From Chiua virens (lineage: Eukaryota; Basidiomycota; Agaricomycetes; Boletales; Boletaceae): a DNA stretch of 64,000 nt. Below are positions 34,401 through 45,837 of the stretch, in pieces. The notes beneath the pieces are model-generated. The model worked only from the letters and a program-made list of their open reading frames with translations, did not search any database and had not been told where the DNA came from. Position numbers and translations under genes: made by a program. The stretch is from NCBI GenBank assembly GCA_019787685.1, contig JAHNUO010000008.1, positions 744,001 through 808,000 of the forward strand, in the 5' to 3' direction. Positions within the stretch are counted from its first letter, which is position 1. Each line of letters opens with the position of its first letter.

Positions 34401-34430
34401 AAGAAGAAGAAGGGATTTTTTCATTTCTGA
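31430..34430 (+). CDS. SEC1: Sec1/Munc18 exocytosis protein
   Basis: Sec1 binds assembled SNARE complexes at the plasma membrane and drives secretory vesicle fusion. Family blocks in order: [73 protein letters not shown], then [15 protein letters not shown] sequence encoded near 32610-32670 ([20 protein letters not shown]), [51 protein letters not shown], and near the end [17 protein letters not shown]. The C-terminus is lysine-rich ([13 protein letters not shown]). About ten short introns are needed. The length agrees with fungal Sec1. The very first residues are uncertain because the sequence before [16 protein letters not shown] is not family-like and might be an intron. Confidence 0.92.
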
Positions 34431-34731
34431 TAGGTCTTCTTCAAGTATAATCTTTGTCCTGTCGCTTGCGAATTTGTTCGTTATTTGTTAGCACTTCGAT
34501 TGTATCGAGGATGGACATTATCTGGTTTACCTTTAACTTCTGTCCACTCCTCTCGTCAGCTACTGAGAGGACCCGTACATATTTTCATCGTACATATTTA
34601 TGATATCATAAACTAACCCTAATTGGAGTTTCGTTCAGCGGAATAATAAATATTGCGTCTCAAGAACTCATTCTTAGCGACAACTCGAATGTTGAATCGT
34701 TGAGCTCGAGCGCAGACGAAAAAGACACAGT

Positions 34732-34812
34732 GGGCCTGGCCGGGAATTGAACCCGGGACCTCCTCGATTCAGGTAACCCTAACAAGGAATCATACTACTA
34801 GACCACCAGGCC
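34732..34812 (-). tRNA. tRNA-Pro (AGG) with 9-base intron
   Basis: On the minus strand the sequence folds as a cloverleaf. The acceptor stem GGCCTGG pairs fully with CCAGGCC and is followed by discriminator C. The anticodon stem is CCTTG/CGAGG with one G-U pair. The anticodon AGG is at plus-strand 34778-34780 within TTAGGG. A 9-base intron TTACCTGAA sits after position 37, the usual place. The T arm has GGTTCAATTCC, a good B box for RNA polymerase III. It lies in the 500-base gap between SEC1 and RPT4. Confidence 0.93.
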
Positions 34813-34934
34813 GATATTTTTGACGCGGAATCGGCCGATATGATTACCGACATTGATTACCCAAGTCTAGATTCGCAATGACGCGTCCTCCTTGACAACT
34901 TGAAGTTCGCGTTCGCGTCTCTCTTGTCACCACC

Positions 34935-36566
34935 ATGGACGCACAAGCATCAACATCGTCTGGTGCAATGGATCAACGAAGAAAAGATGCTCTCAAGAGC
35001 TATCGCGAGGTACGTGCTGTCTTGTTGGCCGTGCTGCGCGCGCCTGAAATTCTTTTTAGAAAATGCGAACTCATGACAATATCAGTCAAAGCTTGAAGAA
35101 TCGTCGGTTCATATTACGTGCATCAATGACACTTGGGCTGATTTATATTCACTATAGTGCGATTCTCTTTGAAGTCATTAGAGAAGGATTTTGCTCAGAC
35201 CGAGAATGACATCAAAGCTGTTCAGTCGGTCGGTCAAATCATCGGTGAAGTCATGAAGCAGCTCGATGACGAAAGATGTAAGGCTATCTTTCTACATGTT
35301 CATGTTACTCACTTCCGTCTATTTCTTCTCTAGTCATTGTCAAGGCTTCTTCCGGACCTCGCTATGTCGTTTCATACCGTCCGGCATTATCAGCAACAAA
35401 GCTTAAGTCAGGAACTCGTGTGTCTCTAGACATGACGACCCTCACTATCATGCGTATTCTTCCACGAGAGGTGGACCCTCTGGTTTACAAAATGAGCTTA
35501 GAAGATTCAGGAGGAGCATCGTTTGCGGGTATTGGTGGTCTAGGTGAACAAGTCCGCGAGTTGCGCGAGGTGCGTCATTATTGTCCATGCGCCCTTGATA
35601 GATCTTCATCGCACAACGTCAGGTTATCGAGCTCCCCCTCCTAAATCCTGAGCTCTTCATCCGTGTGGGTATCAAACCACCCAAGGGAGTACTTCTCTAC
35701 GGTCCTCCTGGGACGGGAAAAACCCTTTTGGCTCGAGCGGTAGCAGCCACCCTCCAAACCAACTTCTTGAAAGTAGTCTCATCTGCCATCGTCGACAAAT
35801 ATATCGGCGAATCGGCTCGAGTTGTTCGTGAAATGTTTGGATATGCTAGGGATCACGAGCCTTGTGTTATCTTCATGGACGAGATAGATGCCATTGGAGG
35901 TAGGAGGTTCTCGGAAGGTACAAGTGCGGACAGAGAAATCCAGAGAACTCTGATGGAGGTGAGCGTCTACGCAGTAATCTAAACCGAAGTATTGATGCTA
36001 ACGGATATCGTCAAGTTACTTAATCAAATGGATGGATTTGATTCGCTTGGACGGACGAAGTTAATCATGGCGACGAATCGGCCAGATACCCTAGATCCTG
36101 CCCTTTTGCGTCCGGGCCGGCTGGATCGAAAGATTGAAATCCCACTTCCCAACGAACAAGCGCGGTCGGAAATTTTGAAGATCCATGCTCAACCGGTGAA
36201 CAAGAGTGGTGAAATTGACTATGAGGCTATAGTAAAGGTCCGTGTTTATGTCCTACAGGAATGCATTTGCGGACGCGCACCTTTGTATAGCTTACGGACG
36301 GCTTCAACGGAGCTGATTTGCGGAATGTCGTCACGGAAGCAGGGATGTTTGCCATTCGTGATGACCGGTATGTCCTCTCAATTATGTCTTTCGTTGGCTG
36401 ACCACGACTGGGCCAGCGAGTACATTGTTCAAGAAGATCTTACCAAAGCTGCACGCAAGGTCAGTGACGCCAAGAAACACGAGAGTATGTCGCTTCCAAT
36501 TACTCTCTTTCGGTCTTATGATTCATTCATCTCTGTCACTCAGCCAAATTGGAGTATTCTGCATAG
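34935..36566 (+). CDS. RPT4: 26S proteasome regulatory ATPase Rpt4
   Basis: One of six AAA ATPases of the proteasome base that unfold ubiquitinated substrates. After [18 protein letters not shown] comes a coiled-coil part ([40 protein letters not shown]), then an OB-fold region ([15 protein letters not shown]) and the AAA domain: Walker [14 protein letters not shown], pore-loop region [17 protein letters not shown], Walker [36 protein letters not shown] with both arginine fingers, and sensor-type [20 protein letters not shown]. Splicing the last intron (about 36488-36543) gives the C-terminus HETKLEYSA and a stop ending at 36566. The length is typical. The assignment to Rpt4 rests on the N-terminal [20 protein letters not shown] block. 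Confidence 0.95.
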
Positions 36567-36838
36567 ACTTGTTGATCCACCATGTACCATTCCGTACTAT
36601 CATATCGTACCTTCTATGTCCTATCATGCATCACCGACTCCTAAGTTGGGCACTCGGTAAGGTCCAGCCAAAAATGGATCCAACTTTGTTTGGTTACCTA
36701 AGCAGATATCCAGTGGCCACATCTAATTCTTGCGACATCGAGGCCAAGGCCCCGCTTTTTCTCTCATAGTATTTGTCCCATTTGGTGCTGGCCCCCCTTT
36801 GAGAACCTTATCCACCACCACCACCACCGTTATCAACC

Positions 36839-39673
36839 ATGGGTCGCAGAAAACGCCAGTTCCTGGACGATGGCGACTCCGATTCGGGTGCTTCTGAGGG
36901 CTCAGAAGTTGACATCCATCCAACCGACAATGATCCGGACGTGAGGGACGAGCGTGCACTTTTCGAGGATCCCTACAGGCACAAACGCAGGCGTAGGGAC
37001 GAGAAAGAGGACGCCATCTACGGCGTATTTGGGGACGACAGTGATGATGAAGGATACAGTCGGAAAGGTGTTACAACGCAAAAGAAAACTGATTGGACAA
37101 AGGCCCCTGCGTTCGTGTCGGGGGACAAGGTCGAGTTGAAACGGGATATGGAAGATTTGGATACGGAAGGTGTAGCAGAAGATGAGGCAGTCGGGGAGAC
37201 GGAGGATGAAGTCGAAAATGAGGAAGTCGACGGGTCGGATGGTGAGGGAGAATTTCGGAGAGTTCAGAGGACGGCGTGATGGATAAAGAAGTAAAGGAAC
37301 CAGAGCCGCCAATCGTCGCACCTGCACCGAGGAGGGCCGGCATCGGCGCGTCCGCCTCCTCTGGTCTGCCGACTGCTTTTGGCGCTGCGTCGCGAACACA
37401 GCGTGCTTTCGTTCGCAGTGAATCTTCGTCTGACCCCAGTTCGAAACGCAGTACTCCCCTTCCCGCTCATGAACAGGCACATTTCCATAAAATAGGAGGG
37501 TCCCTAGGAGCGCAAATGCTTGCGAAGATGGGCTGGACAACCGGCACTGGTCTTGGTGCAGAGGGAGAGGGTATCATCGTCCCCATCGAGAGCAAGTTGC
37601 GGCCGAAGAAAGCGGGTATTGCCTACAAGGGGTTCAAAGAAAAGACGGAACAATCCAAGATGGAAGCTAGGAGAAGGGGTGAGATTGTTAGTGACGATGA
37701 AGAGTTGGCGCCTACCGTCAAGAAAGCCAAGGAAGCACGGGAGAAGCGGTCAGAGGCATGGAAGCAGCCAAAGAAAGTCAAGACCAGAGTTGAGCATAAG
37801 ACGTATGAACAGATCGTGGCAGAAGCTAGCCAAGAACCGTCAGCTCCAAGTGTTGGACCGATTATCGATGCTACCGGACGAGAGGTAAGTCCTGGAAATC
37901 TCGATCCTGCCTTTTAACTGACGTGCGTGTTTCTAGCCGCGCGAACTGGCTTCACTGGCGGAGATTTCAACGGCATCATGGACACCCTCGACGGACCCGA
38001 CTCGATTACCAGAAGTTCGACACAACCTACGGCTCATCACGAATGCCTGCAAGACAGATCTTGATGGTCTTGCACGTGAAGCTAAGGCCCTCGAAGATCG
38101 TAAACGCTTTATTGCTGAGGAGGGTGCTCGACTACAGAAGAAAGTTGCCACTGAAGCGGAACGTATGTGTTTCCGTAATCCCATCCTTTCGTGAAACATT
38201 CTAACCATCTCGCACCCATATAGTAATTTCACGACTCAAGGAAGTTTCTCTGGTAGTGAGCGAGATCAGTAGCAAGTCCCGAGAACTCGCTTCAGTATAT
38301 GAAGCTACTCTGGATGACTTCTCGCCCCTTTTCTCCAAGCTCCTCCGATTCCCTACAGAATTCGACAAGTATCGGTTAGACTGAAATAGTCGTCGCTGCC
38401 ATTACCCCCATCGTTCGACGGATGGTAACACAGTGGAATCCTCTCCTCAATCCACCCGCGCTCGTTTCTACGTTTCGCACTTGGAAACAAGCTCTCAAAA
38501 TTAATCTCGTTGAGGAATCTTCACAAACTCAAGTTAGCTTATACGGCACTGGGGCTGTCGTCCCGCAGCCTATCATCGAGCAATCTATGACACCTTTTGA
38601 ATCACTTCTTTGGAATGTCTGGCTTCCTAAAGTGCGGACGACCATCAACAACGAGTGGGATCCGTACGATTTCTCACCCGCTATCAAGCTGTATGAAACC
38701 TGGGGTTCCTTTCTCCCTCCCTTTGTACGCGACAACATGCTCGACCAACTCATCCTCCCAAAGCTAGCCAAAGCTGTCTCGGAATGGAATCCCAAGCGTA
38801 GCACTTCCTCACTTCAATCACTTGTGTTCCCTTGGCTCCCTCATCTTGGTCTGCGTGTCGATACCATCCTCGATGATGCACGTAGGAAGGTTAAATCTAT
38901 GTTGCGCGCTTGGGTGGCAGTCGATGGCCTTCCCCCGGACCTTGCTGTATGGCGGGATGTCTTTGCAGGCGCCGAGTGGGATAACCTCTTGCTGAAATAT
39001 GTCGTTCCCAAGCTAGCTTCCCATCTCCGCGAAGAGTTCCGTGTCAATCCCCGCGCGCAAGAGATGCGGCCGCTCGTCGAGGTTGTACTTCCCTGGTCTT
39101 CTCTTCTCCGAGGTTCGGTCATGAGTCAACTCTTGGAAACCGAGTTTTTCCCAAAATGGCTCGATGTGTTGTATATCTGGCTCATCCAGCCCCGCGTTAG
39201 TTTCGAAGAGGTAGCCCAGTGGTATGCGTTTTGGAAGGGCGTTTTCGCGGAGGACGTTTTGGCTCTAAAGGGTGTCCAAAAGGGATTTACGAGGGGACTG
39301 CAGCTGATGAACGAGGCGATCGAACTAGGTGTCGATGCATCCACGAAACTGAGGACGTCCTGATGCCAAGGCGGAGCTGGCTACTGCTGCCGGGATCAGC
39401 AAAGGACCCACGAAACGCACAGTCCTTCCATCTCGCACGCACGAAATCACCTTCCGGTCCATTGTTGAAGAATACGCTGCGGAACATAATCTACTATTCA
39501 TGCCAACTGGGCGTGCCCATGACACATCGCGGATGCCACTCTACAGAGTGTCAGGACCGAGTGGCAAGGGGGGGGTGTTGGTTTATGTTCAGGACGATGC
39601 GGTGTGGGCTCCGGAAGGTGATGAGTATCGAGCCGTCAGCTTGGAAGAGATGGTTCTGAGAGCCAACAAGTAA
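36839..39673 (+). CDS. G-patch spliceosome-disassembly factor, TFIP11/Ntr1-like, with frame breaks
   Basis: TFIP11/Ntr1 activates the helicase Prp43 to take apart the lariat spliceosome. Seen in order: an acidic N-terminus (MGRRKRQFLDDGDSDSGASE; GVFGDDSDDEGYS); the G-patch (GGSLGAQMLAKMGWTTGTGL, GIIVPIESKLRPKKAGIAYK); the GCF-like middle (LITNACKTDLDGLAREAKAL); a large alpha-helical region (TPFESLLWNVWLPKVRTTIN, SLQSLVFPWLPHLG, LLETEFFPKWLDVLYIWLIQ); and a C-terminal block (THEITFRSIVEEYAAEHNLL, then GGVLVYVQDDAVWAPEGDEY). Three frame changes occur. The first (TGA 37277) and third (TGA 39361) can be bridged by unusual short introns. The second (TGA 38382, after DKYRLD) looks like one extra base. 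An error or a real lesion is possible. Confidence 0.85.
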
Positions 39674-39831
39674 ATCACCATTTCGTATGTAGTTATACAC
39701 GTCATTTTTACAACTTTGGATTGACACTATAGGGCTTATGTCGGTAGGTACGGTCAAAAATTAATTGCCGCGGGGCGCTACACTTTTCATAGTAATTTAT
39801 TTATAAGCGGACTGGCTTTTATTTGCACATG

Positions 39832-39839
39832 TATAAATA
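39832..39839 (+). promoter_or_regulatory. TATA box upstream of HOP1
   Basis: TATAAATA lies about 85 bases before the HOP1 start codon, a typical distance. Sequence evidence only. Confidence 0.5.
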
Positions 39840-39922
39840 GATCAACCGAGGGTAATCTTATCTTGTGCTCGACCTTCGTCATCTCCCTTCCAACGACCTT
39901 TTTCAGCAATCTTCGGAACACA

Positions 39923-42900
39923 ATGCAGGCACAAGCTACAGCAACGAATAATGAAACACAGGTGACGGTTGAGAGATTAGCTTCCTAGAGTGATTCATCT
40001 CAAACTTTCATCAGATACTCAGCAAGACCACAAGTTTGCAGTATGTCGAGACTCTTTTGAAAGCTGGATTGGGGTGTATTGCATATCTGAGGTACTTAGT
40101 TACCGGCTCCTTCACTCGCCGACTCACCCGTTCTTCAGGGGTTTGTTACCTTACGAGAACTTTTCCGAATGTAAGAACCAAGACGTCAGAAAACCAAATC
40201 GCACAACCATTCTGTAGATCACCTATCTGCTGCTCAAGCGCCACACACCTTGTCGTCTGGATCTTTCGATAATAGGGCTAGATCGACCTGTCAGCGGTGT
40301 GACCATCATGAGTCTCAAACGGGGTTTCACCAACGAAGGCGACCGGATTTTGGACTATCTGGTACGCATATAGACCATTAAAGACACGCATATACTGGAT
40401 GTTTCATCCAGGAAAAGGGTATCTTCGACGCCATCGAGAAGCAGTACCTTCGCCGTTTCATTTTTGCCATATACTTGGTAAGGTAGTTCCGCCCTCCACG
40501 CGCAACTGTCTGAAGCGTCCAAACAGGACAACAAAGATCCCAACAAGTAGGATCTTCTTTTATGAGGTTGTGATCTAATTTATGGATCCCTTGCAGCATC
40601 GTAGAGGCATACACGTTTAATTTCCAGGTACAGTAGACATTTCAAACCCTTACTTCAACGGCTGACAAGGTTGAAGTACTATAAAGCGGCGGGTACTGAT
40701 ACCATCGTACCAATCATGTCTTTGGGAGATAAATTATCAAAAATGTCGCTACGCGGCGTAGACAGAGATCCGGCGGTCGACGCGCTCAAGCAAGGAAGAT
40801 TGCCTACTCTTGGCGACGTAAAACGTAGTCTCAAGGTATTTTTTGCTTCATGCATGAGCGTCTATTGAGCTCAAATTCTATCATTTTAGTTGATGATCAA
40901 GACTTTGGTTACCGCTATACAACAGATGGAGACGTTGCCAAGTAAGTTTTTGATAAGTTTTCCGTGTTCTCGGCGTGACAGTTTTAGAATGCCGTTACGG
41001 GAACTTCAAACTTTTCTTCAACGATAACACACCCGATGATTATCAACCCCCGTATTTTCGAGCTGATGATGTTAACTCGAATAGATGGTTTTTTACAACC
41101 CACAGGACAGCTGAAGTACCGGAGAGCACAAGGATAGGCAAACTGGAAACTGGTTGGCACGGGTATGTCTGACACTCGACAAACACCTTGCTATCAGTTT
41201 AAATAAGTTGTCAGCGTGAGCATGAAGGTCGTCTCCGTGTCATCTTTTCTTCCTTCATCCACTGAGGATAACAACGCCCCCTTTACCGGTCTTGCTGCTC
41301 GCTGTCCTCCAAAGCTAACTCCTGTCGAAGAAGCTCGACTTCGAGTCGAGGACGCGGAGCTTCAGAAGGAGGACGCGTTGAACAGAAATGTGGTGTGGGA
41401 TGCAGACGCGGACGAAGATGCTCCAGGTGAAGACGTCACTGATGAAGGTATCGTTTTAGCTCGATGCGGTGCCGATGGCGCTATGGTTCCTATTGGTATC
41501 CGAGGGGACGAGGGGGCAATGCTACCCATCCCGGTGCAAGTTAATGCCAACAACGTAGTTGAATACGGAGGTCATCGGGACCCTACGCCGACGCACGTCG
41601 GGTATCTCGTGAGTTCTCATACAGCTGTCGAGTCGAAAATGCTGGATTTGGGTCCAAATAGATTGCTCCTCAGGGTGTAGGAGGAACACAGGTGATCCAC
41701 GAAACTCAAGAAATCGATATAGGAGTCGCCATTGCCAAGTTTGCCACACCTTCCTTCACTGCCTCCATCGGACATCCGTGATTCTTCCAGTTCGGTTATC
41801 TCAACCCAGCAAATCGATACAGCCGTTCTACAGGCAAAACTCCGAAATAATGGGAGAAATCGAATTGAATCGAACGCGGGAGGCCTTGTCTCCGCTCCCA
41901 TCTCTTCCAGTGTCCCAAATACAATTCCGGAAATCGCAATGGACGAAGACGATAGTCGTATTGATTGTTATTGTGGCACAAAAGTTAGCCGAGCTTCTTG
42001 ATTGAATATACTGCTTGGCTAAACGCATGACAACTTAGGCTGATACTTCATTGATCCTTTGTGAAGGCGGCTGTAAGAGGTGGCATCATATTTGGTCAGA
42101 TGCCCGCTTGGAGCTGTATGAAGCACTGACTCGTAATGCACCTCGGTCCCGCAGGTGCATGGGGTAAATCTCGTTATCCATATCAACTACCAGCCGTCGA
42201 TTGAACAACGAGTAGATTCCATGATCTACAAGACAAGCGTCTTCCGTCAAAGTTCATATGCTTTGATTGTCGCCTCCGGCGGTCCCCTGAGTGGGATTTC
42301 ATAGCTCAAAAGACGCACGCTGACATCATCGTCCGCTTTAAGGATCTCGCGTTATTCAGGTGCTTGAATCTATTCCTCCAATTACTTGTTACCTATAACC
42401 ATTGGGACCTTTCAGACGTGCGATCAAGACATTCGAAGTTTATAGACCCGCCACGGTGCCACAGTTCAGAGAAAAAATCGGTTTGTACGCTTCTTGATCG
42501 ACTTTTGCTACTCACTGCTCTCGTCACTGGTAGGTTGCACTCCTACGGTGGTCAGTCAGCTGCTTGCGAGACTAGAGGATGAGGGTTGACTATGATTTTT
42601 TCTCTGTGACCGAAGTGCCTGACTTGCTACTCAACAGGATTTATCGTCACAGAAAATGCGACTTGTGACGACTTAGATTCCGTCAGAGCTGATGGAAAGA
42701 AGGGCAATAAACCGTCAAGAAAGAAGGGAAAGAAAGTACAAAAGGAACTGCACAGAACGAAATACGTATTCTTGCAATCTTCGAAGAGAGGCCAGACGTA
42801 TCGCAACTATTTCCAAGTAGATCCGGAGGCCGAGAAACGACTTTTGGGTTTAGCCAATGGGGTCAGTATCTTGATTCGTATCATTCATTGACGTGACATT

Positions 42901-43222
42901 CTCCTGCACCTCCAAGATCGTTGGACCCCACCTCGCAGATGGAAAAAGGCAAGTGCTTGAGATGTTCTTCCTCCGTCCAGCTGAATTAAACCTTCCGAGC
43001 AGTAATGTTCTGGCGAAATCCTACGACAGTTCCGCGCAGAAAGGCATACCAAGCGAAACACTAGAGCTCGACTCGCAGACTCAAGACTCTACTCAGGACT
43101 TCGTCACCCTTGCCACCGCTCATACAGAGGCCAACTTAAAACGCAAAGCCGAGGGCGATTCCAATACGACAACGAAACGAATCAAAGTCTCCGTTGGAAC
43201 GGCAGTGGACCTCTGCGACTGA
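39923..43222 (+). CDS. HOP1: Meiotic HORMA-domain axis protein Hop1 with PHD and winged-helix-like region
   Basis: Hop1 organises the meiotic chromosome axis and promotes double-strand breaks and interhomolog repair. Start at 39923 gives MQAQATATNNETQ. The HORMA domain shows TSLQYVETLLKAGLGCIAYL, RGLLPYENFSE, GVTIMSLKRGFTNEGDRILD, YLEKGIFDAIEKQYLRRFIF, TIVPIMSLGDKLSKMSLRG and GNFKLFFNDNTPDDYQPPYF. A PHD finger follows: DCYCGTKADTSLILCEGGCK, then RWHHIWCMG and FICFDC (a C4HC3 pattern). Then comes a winged-helix-like part (FRRAIKTFEVYRPATVPQF, LLARLEDEGFIVTENATCDD) and basic segments (GKKGNKPSRKKGKKVQKELH). The C-terminus is LKRKAEGDSNTTTKRIKVSV followed by GTAVDLCD. More than ten introns. Domain order agrees with fungal Hop1 proteins that carry a central chromatin-binding region. 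Confidence 0.92.
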
Positions 43223-44012
43223 TCAGCATTCCCCCTGGGATAGACATTCATGTATGCTCGTTGCTGTGTAATGGTCTAAGTGATGTTCAGTGGAAATCCC
43301 TGAGTGAGCTAACGAAGCTTCGGAGTTGCTTGTCAAAAGACAACGTTTAAGTTCTGTCAGGTTGCTAGCGATATCGATTGCATTTGACTTCGGAATTCAA
43401 CGTCGACTAGGTCGCCTACTCTTATGGCCAGAATGTTTAGCGAACCTGTCCAGTCCGCTGGGCCTGCATGTTGAGTATTTCATTGGCTGTCGACTTCGCT
43501 TGTCGATGAGAATTGAGATATAATGACGTTAGATCAACATCTGACCGAAAAAAATTACGAGCCACAGGCATGAAACGACGTAGCTTCTGTTAGCATGGAG
43601 CGTAATCAAATCTGAGCAATGGGCGTATGGAATGCAGAGTAGAATGGACAGTGGGTGAAAAGGATAGCTCTATTGACCGTCCCTGCTTCCGGGTAGGTTC
43701 GTATTCACGGACCGTCGTCTTGTTCAACGGACACGCCAGAGCCCAGGATTGATAGGGAGGCACGAAAATCAAACTAGAATCCCCAAGTCCAGATTATTCC
43801 TGAGGGCTGAGAGCTAATCTTCGTAGGTGATCGCATCAGACTAAATTGTAGTTGAACATCAACCAATAGAGATGGTATGCTATCTATAATCAGATAATAA
43901 GATATGTCTGTGGTGGTGATGAGTGGTGAGTACTTGGTCGTGCAACAAATAATGGGTGCGAATGGGTGCCGTGGGCCTGCCTGAGATGAAAGCTCACATC
44001 CATGGACAGCGG
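43223..44012. other. Convergent intergenic region between HOP1 and TIM44
   Basis: About 790 bases between two 3' ends. Several short open frames exist on both strands, but none shows a recognisable family or clean splice support. No repeat seen. Confidence 0.4.
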
Positions 44013-45679
44013 CTACAGGTATGCTCTTGCAGATCTGCGTGCCATCTACGACGCTCAAACAGTGAGTCTTCACCATTCTCGGCATACAGAAAAGACAGTA
44101 CCTCGATGACTTTCCACCCCCCGGTAATCTCGTCCGACATTTCTTCTACTACCCGCGTGATCACAGCTGCGTAAGTACATTGTTCCACGCGATTCTCAGC
44201 CCCAACTACAACTTCTCGAGAAACTGCATTTCTGAACAGTAGTACTTCCTGAGTAGCAAACGTGACGACAAATACTGGGACAGTATTCTCAAGGATTTTT
44301 CCGTCCGATACCTTGGTTTCAAATCAGGAATGATCCTTTGAAAGGAAAGTAATGACTTACATCCACTTGTCGGATATCAAGAACTTTACTATCGCTGATG
44401 AGTCCTTGTCGAAGGTATTGCTCCATGGTCGCCCACAAGACATTATACGTCTACACACAATGGTAATGCTTCAGCAATCTCGCTTGGCGACACTTAACAT
44501 ACTTACTGCTTCAGAACACCATCGCATCAATGCTTCCCGGTCGGCAGACAAGTAGGCATCGACAACTTCGGGGACGATGTATTCTCTCAGCTCTCTCTCG
44601 AACGCTTCGCGGGAAAAAGCTGGATCAAGGCCCTTTATCATGCGTGTCACCTGCGCCAGTTCATTCTCTTCGAACCAAGAGCCAATCGTTGACGTCACGG
44701 CGCGTATTGGAGTGACGAGAGGTGATTCTGATTCTCGGTAAGCAGAATGCAGAGCTGATAGTCGTTGCATGACAGGATTGGTCCTCTGGAAATTCTCCCA
44801 TGCTTCCTGTCTTGCCGAGGGTTTCACGAAAACAAGTGCCTGGCCAGCTCTACGAATGCATCGTAAGTGGTGCGAGTCTGAGCAGAACTATGCTTACTCC
44901 GGATTCTCCGTGACGGCCCGTCGATTCCGAAAGTCCGGCTTTTGCGAGACGCTTTTGGCGCCGCAGTCTGCGAGCTTCCTTTTCCTCAAAGCCAGCATGC
45001 TTGGCAGAGCCAGAATCATCAAGAGCGTCAACCAGAGTCTCCGCCAGAGTCTTGTACGCAGCCGTATTACGGATAGGTTCTGTTGTATGGGCGATGGTGT
45101 TGGAGAGAGAGGTAGTGGCGCGAGAAATCTGAATAGGTGTTCATGAAGCCGCGAAATGTGGGGAAAGCAAATGAGCATACTGCAGCGCATGACCTCACTC
45201 TCCTCCATGGTCTTGAGTGCCTCGGAGACGGCATCCCCGACCTTGACACCAGTCTTTTTGAGTTCCTCCGCGGCCGCTCTCAAACGGGGATTTTCTTTGA
45301 TGCTCGACGTCAACTGAAAGGATAGACATTGATTGGAGAGGAATGCTGGGATAGGAGCTGGAACAAATACCCTTGCACGCTCGTAGACATCTCTGGCGCG
45401 TTTCATAGCCTCGGAATCCTGGAACTTGTCAACGTCACCCTGGAGCTGCTTAACATTTTCCTGTAGCTCCCGGTTCTTGCGGAGTTCTTCGCGCAGGACT
45501 TCGACAAAGATCTGGAAGGGTGATCTGGGAGGTTCGTTACGGGAAGATGAGGAGGCATGGAACGAGCGGGAAGGTAAGCATATCCGGACCGGTTGCGGAA
45601 AGGTCGTCGAGGCACGCTGACGGGAAAACGAACGGGCGCGTTGAGCGATGAGGAAACTTCGGACGTGACGGGGCAACAT
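44013..45679 (-). CDS. TIM44: Mitochondrial import motor subunit Tim44
   Basis: Tim44 tethers mtHsp70 to the TIM23 channel in the inner membrane. The start MLPRHVRSFLIAQRARSFSR looks like a cleavable presequence. It is followed by the coiled-coil N-domain (FQIFVEVLREELRKNRELQE, NVKQLQGDVDKFQDSEAMKR, LRAAAEELKKTGVKVGDAVS), then the C-terminal cardiolipin-binding domain (ENELAQVTRMIKGLDPAFSR, FERELREYIVPEVVDAYLSA, WCSEATYNVLWATMEQYLRQ, VVTRVVEEMSDEITGGWKVI-like region). Splicing the last intron gives GGWKVIEMARRSARAYL and a stop at 44013. Seven or so introns. It lies in tandem with, and 158 bases upstream in reading direction of, nothing essential: the next gene on the right, alcohol oxidase, ends at 45838 on the same strand. 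Confidence 0.92.
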
Positions 45680-45837
45680 GGTCAAGACGGAGAAAAAAAT
45701 TCATTTTATTTTAACTTCATTAAAGCTTAACAGTCACGTGAGGTAACCTCGTCACCGATGCACATTGCAGAAGAGACTCGGAATACTGTTTACAACCTTT
45801 TACTCGAAAGAAATACTAGTACACTCGCGACACATAC

